Below are positions 24,614-24,798 of a stretch of DNA of 24,798 nt, in pieces. Both the position numbers and the translations under genes were made by a program. Position 1 is the first letter of the stretch; each line of letters opens with the position of its first letter. Under the pieces are notes generated by a model, which was not told where the DNA came from, did no database searches, and worked only from the letters and a program-made list of their open reading frames with translations. Source of the stretch: Tissierellia bacterium (lineage in GTDB: Bacteria > Bacillota > Clostridia > Tissierellales > Dethiosulfatibacteraceae); NCBI GenBank assembly GCA_007116605.1, contig SKID01000296.1:1-24798 (forward strand), read 5' to 3'.

Positions 24614-24798
24614 ATGGATTATTTTAAAGATCTATTTATAGAATATCAAATTAACCCACTTTTTGCTGAAGCAGTAGCCTTTATTATCGTTTTTTCAATT
24701 GTACTTACCATTAGTATCAGTTCTTATTATATTGCCCGTAAATTCGTCATTCCTATATTAGAAAAATATATTCGTGGAAATAAATATAAATGGGATAA
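24614..24798 (+). CDS. N-terminus of a probable MscS-family mechanosensitive channel (partial)
   Basis: The first 61 codons of a plus-strand gene cut by the window edge. AGGAGG lies 4 nt before the ATG. The protein starts with a short amphipathic stretch (MDYFKDLFIEYQINPLFAEA), then one hydrophobic helix (about residues 20-42), then RKFVIPILEKYIRGNKYKWD. This layout, with a Trp soon after a basic segment, recalls the N-terminus of YbdG/MscM-type members of the MscS family, but no diagnostic pore motif is within the window. It is transcribed away from the beta-oxidation operon. Confidence 0.5.
   Translation, partial: MDYFKDLFIEYQINPLFAEAVAFIIVFSIVLTISISSYYIARKFVIPILEKYIRGNKYKWD

Overview
The window comes from a low-GC, anaerobic Firmicute, most likely a member of Clostridia. 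The grounds are AT-rich DNA, strong GGAGG ribosome binding sites, a biotin-dependent sodium-pump decarboxylase, a class-I-type Hcp, a HutP homologue and a FadN-type beta-oxidation enzyme. An Alkaliphilus/Natronincola-like lineage is only a guess. Every complete gene lies on the minus strand. The one plus-strand gene, at the right edge, is incomplete. I saw no rRNA, tRNA, CRISPR array, insertion sequence or prophage.

Reading in the direction of transcription (right to left): positions 24230-19876 hold a beta-oxidation operon, made of a PaaG/ECH-like isomerase or hydratase, the FadN fusion (3-hydroxyacyl-CoA dehydrogenase plus enoyl-CoA hydratase) and thiolase FadA. It is preceded by a very good sigma-54 (-24/-12) promoter and, about 190-235 bp further upstream, a cluster of GTGCA/TGCAC dyads. 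Directly downstream are a soluble PAS histidine kinase and an NtrC/AtoC-type sigma-54 activator (19798-16968), the obvious candidate to drive that promoter. A ferritin-like protein follows from its own promoter and ends at a clear terminator.

Next come hcp (16230-14578), with a CRP/FNR-type operator placed for class II activation and its own terminator; nicotinate phosphoribosyltransferase; a FabK/nitronate monooxygenase-like flavoprotein; a DUF2177 membrane protein; and a HutP-family RNA-binding regulator that is not beside hut genes. The leader between hutP and a family III CoA-transferase has evenly spaced NAG triplets running into a small terminator-like hairpin, a possible HutP target. 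The CoA-transferase is followed by a four-gene sodium-translocating methylmalonyl-CoA decarboxylase operon (mmdA, D, C, B; 9401-5961) closed by a strong hairpin.

The left end holds the glutamate synthase operon gltB-gltD. gltB looks intact (1503 aa with a 21-residue propeptide). gltD is broken by two in-frame TAG codons, both where the family normally has Trp, while the reading frame beyond them still looks like GltD up to the window edge. The strongest leads are the self-contained sigma-54/two-component beta-oxidation module, the double-amber gltD, and the possible HutP-controlled leader.
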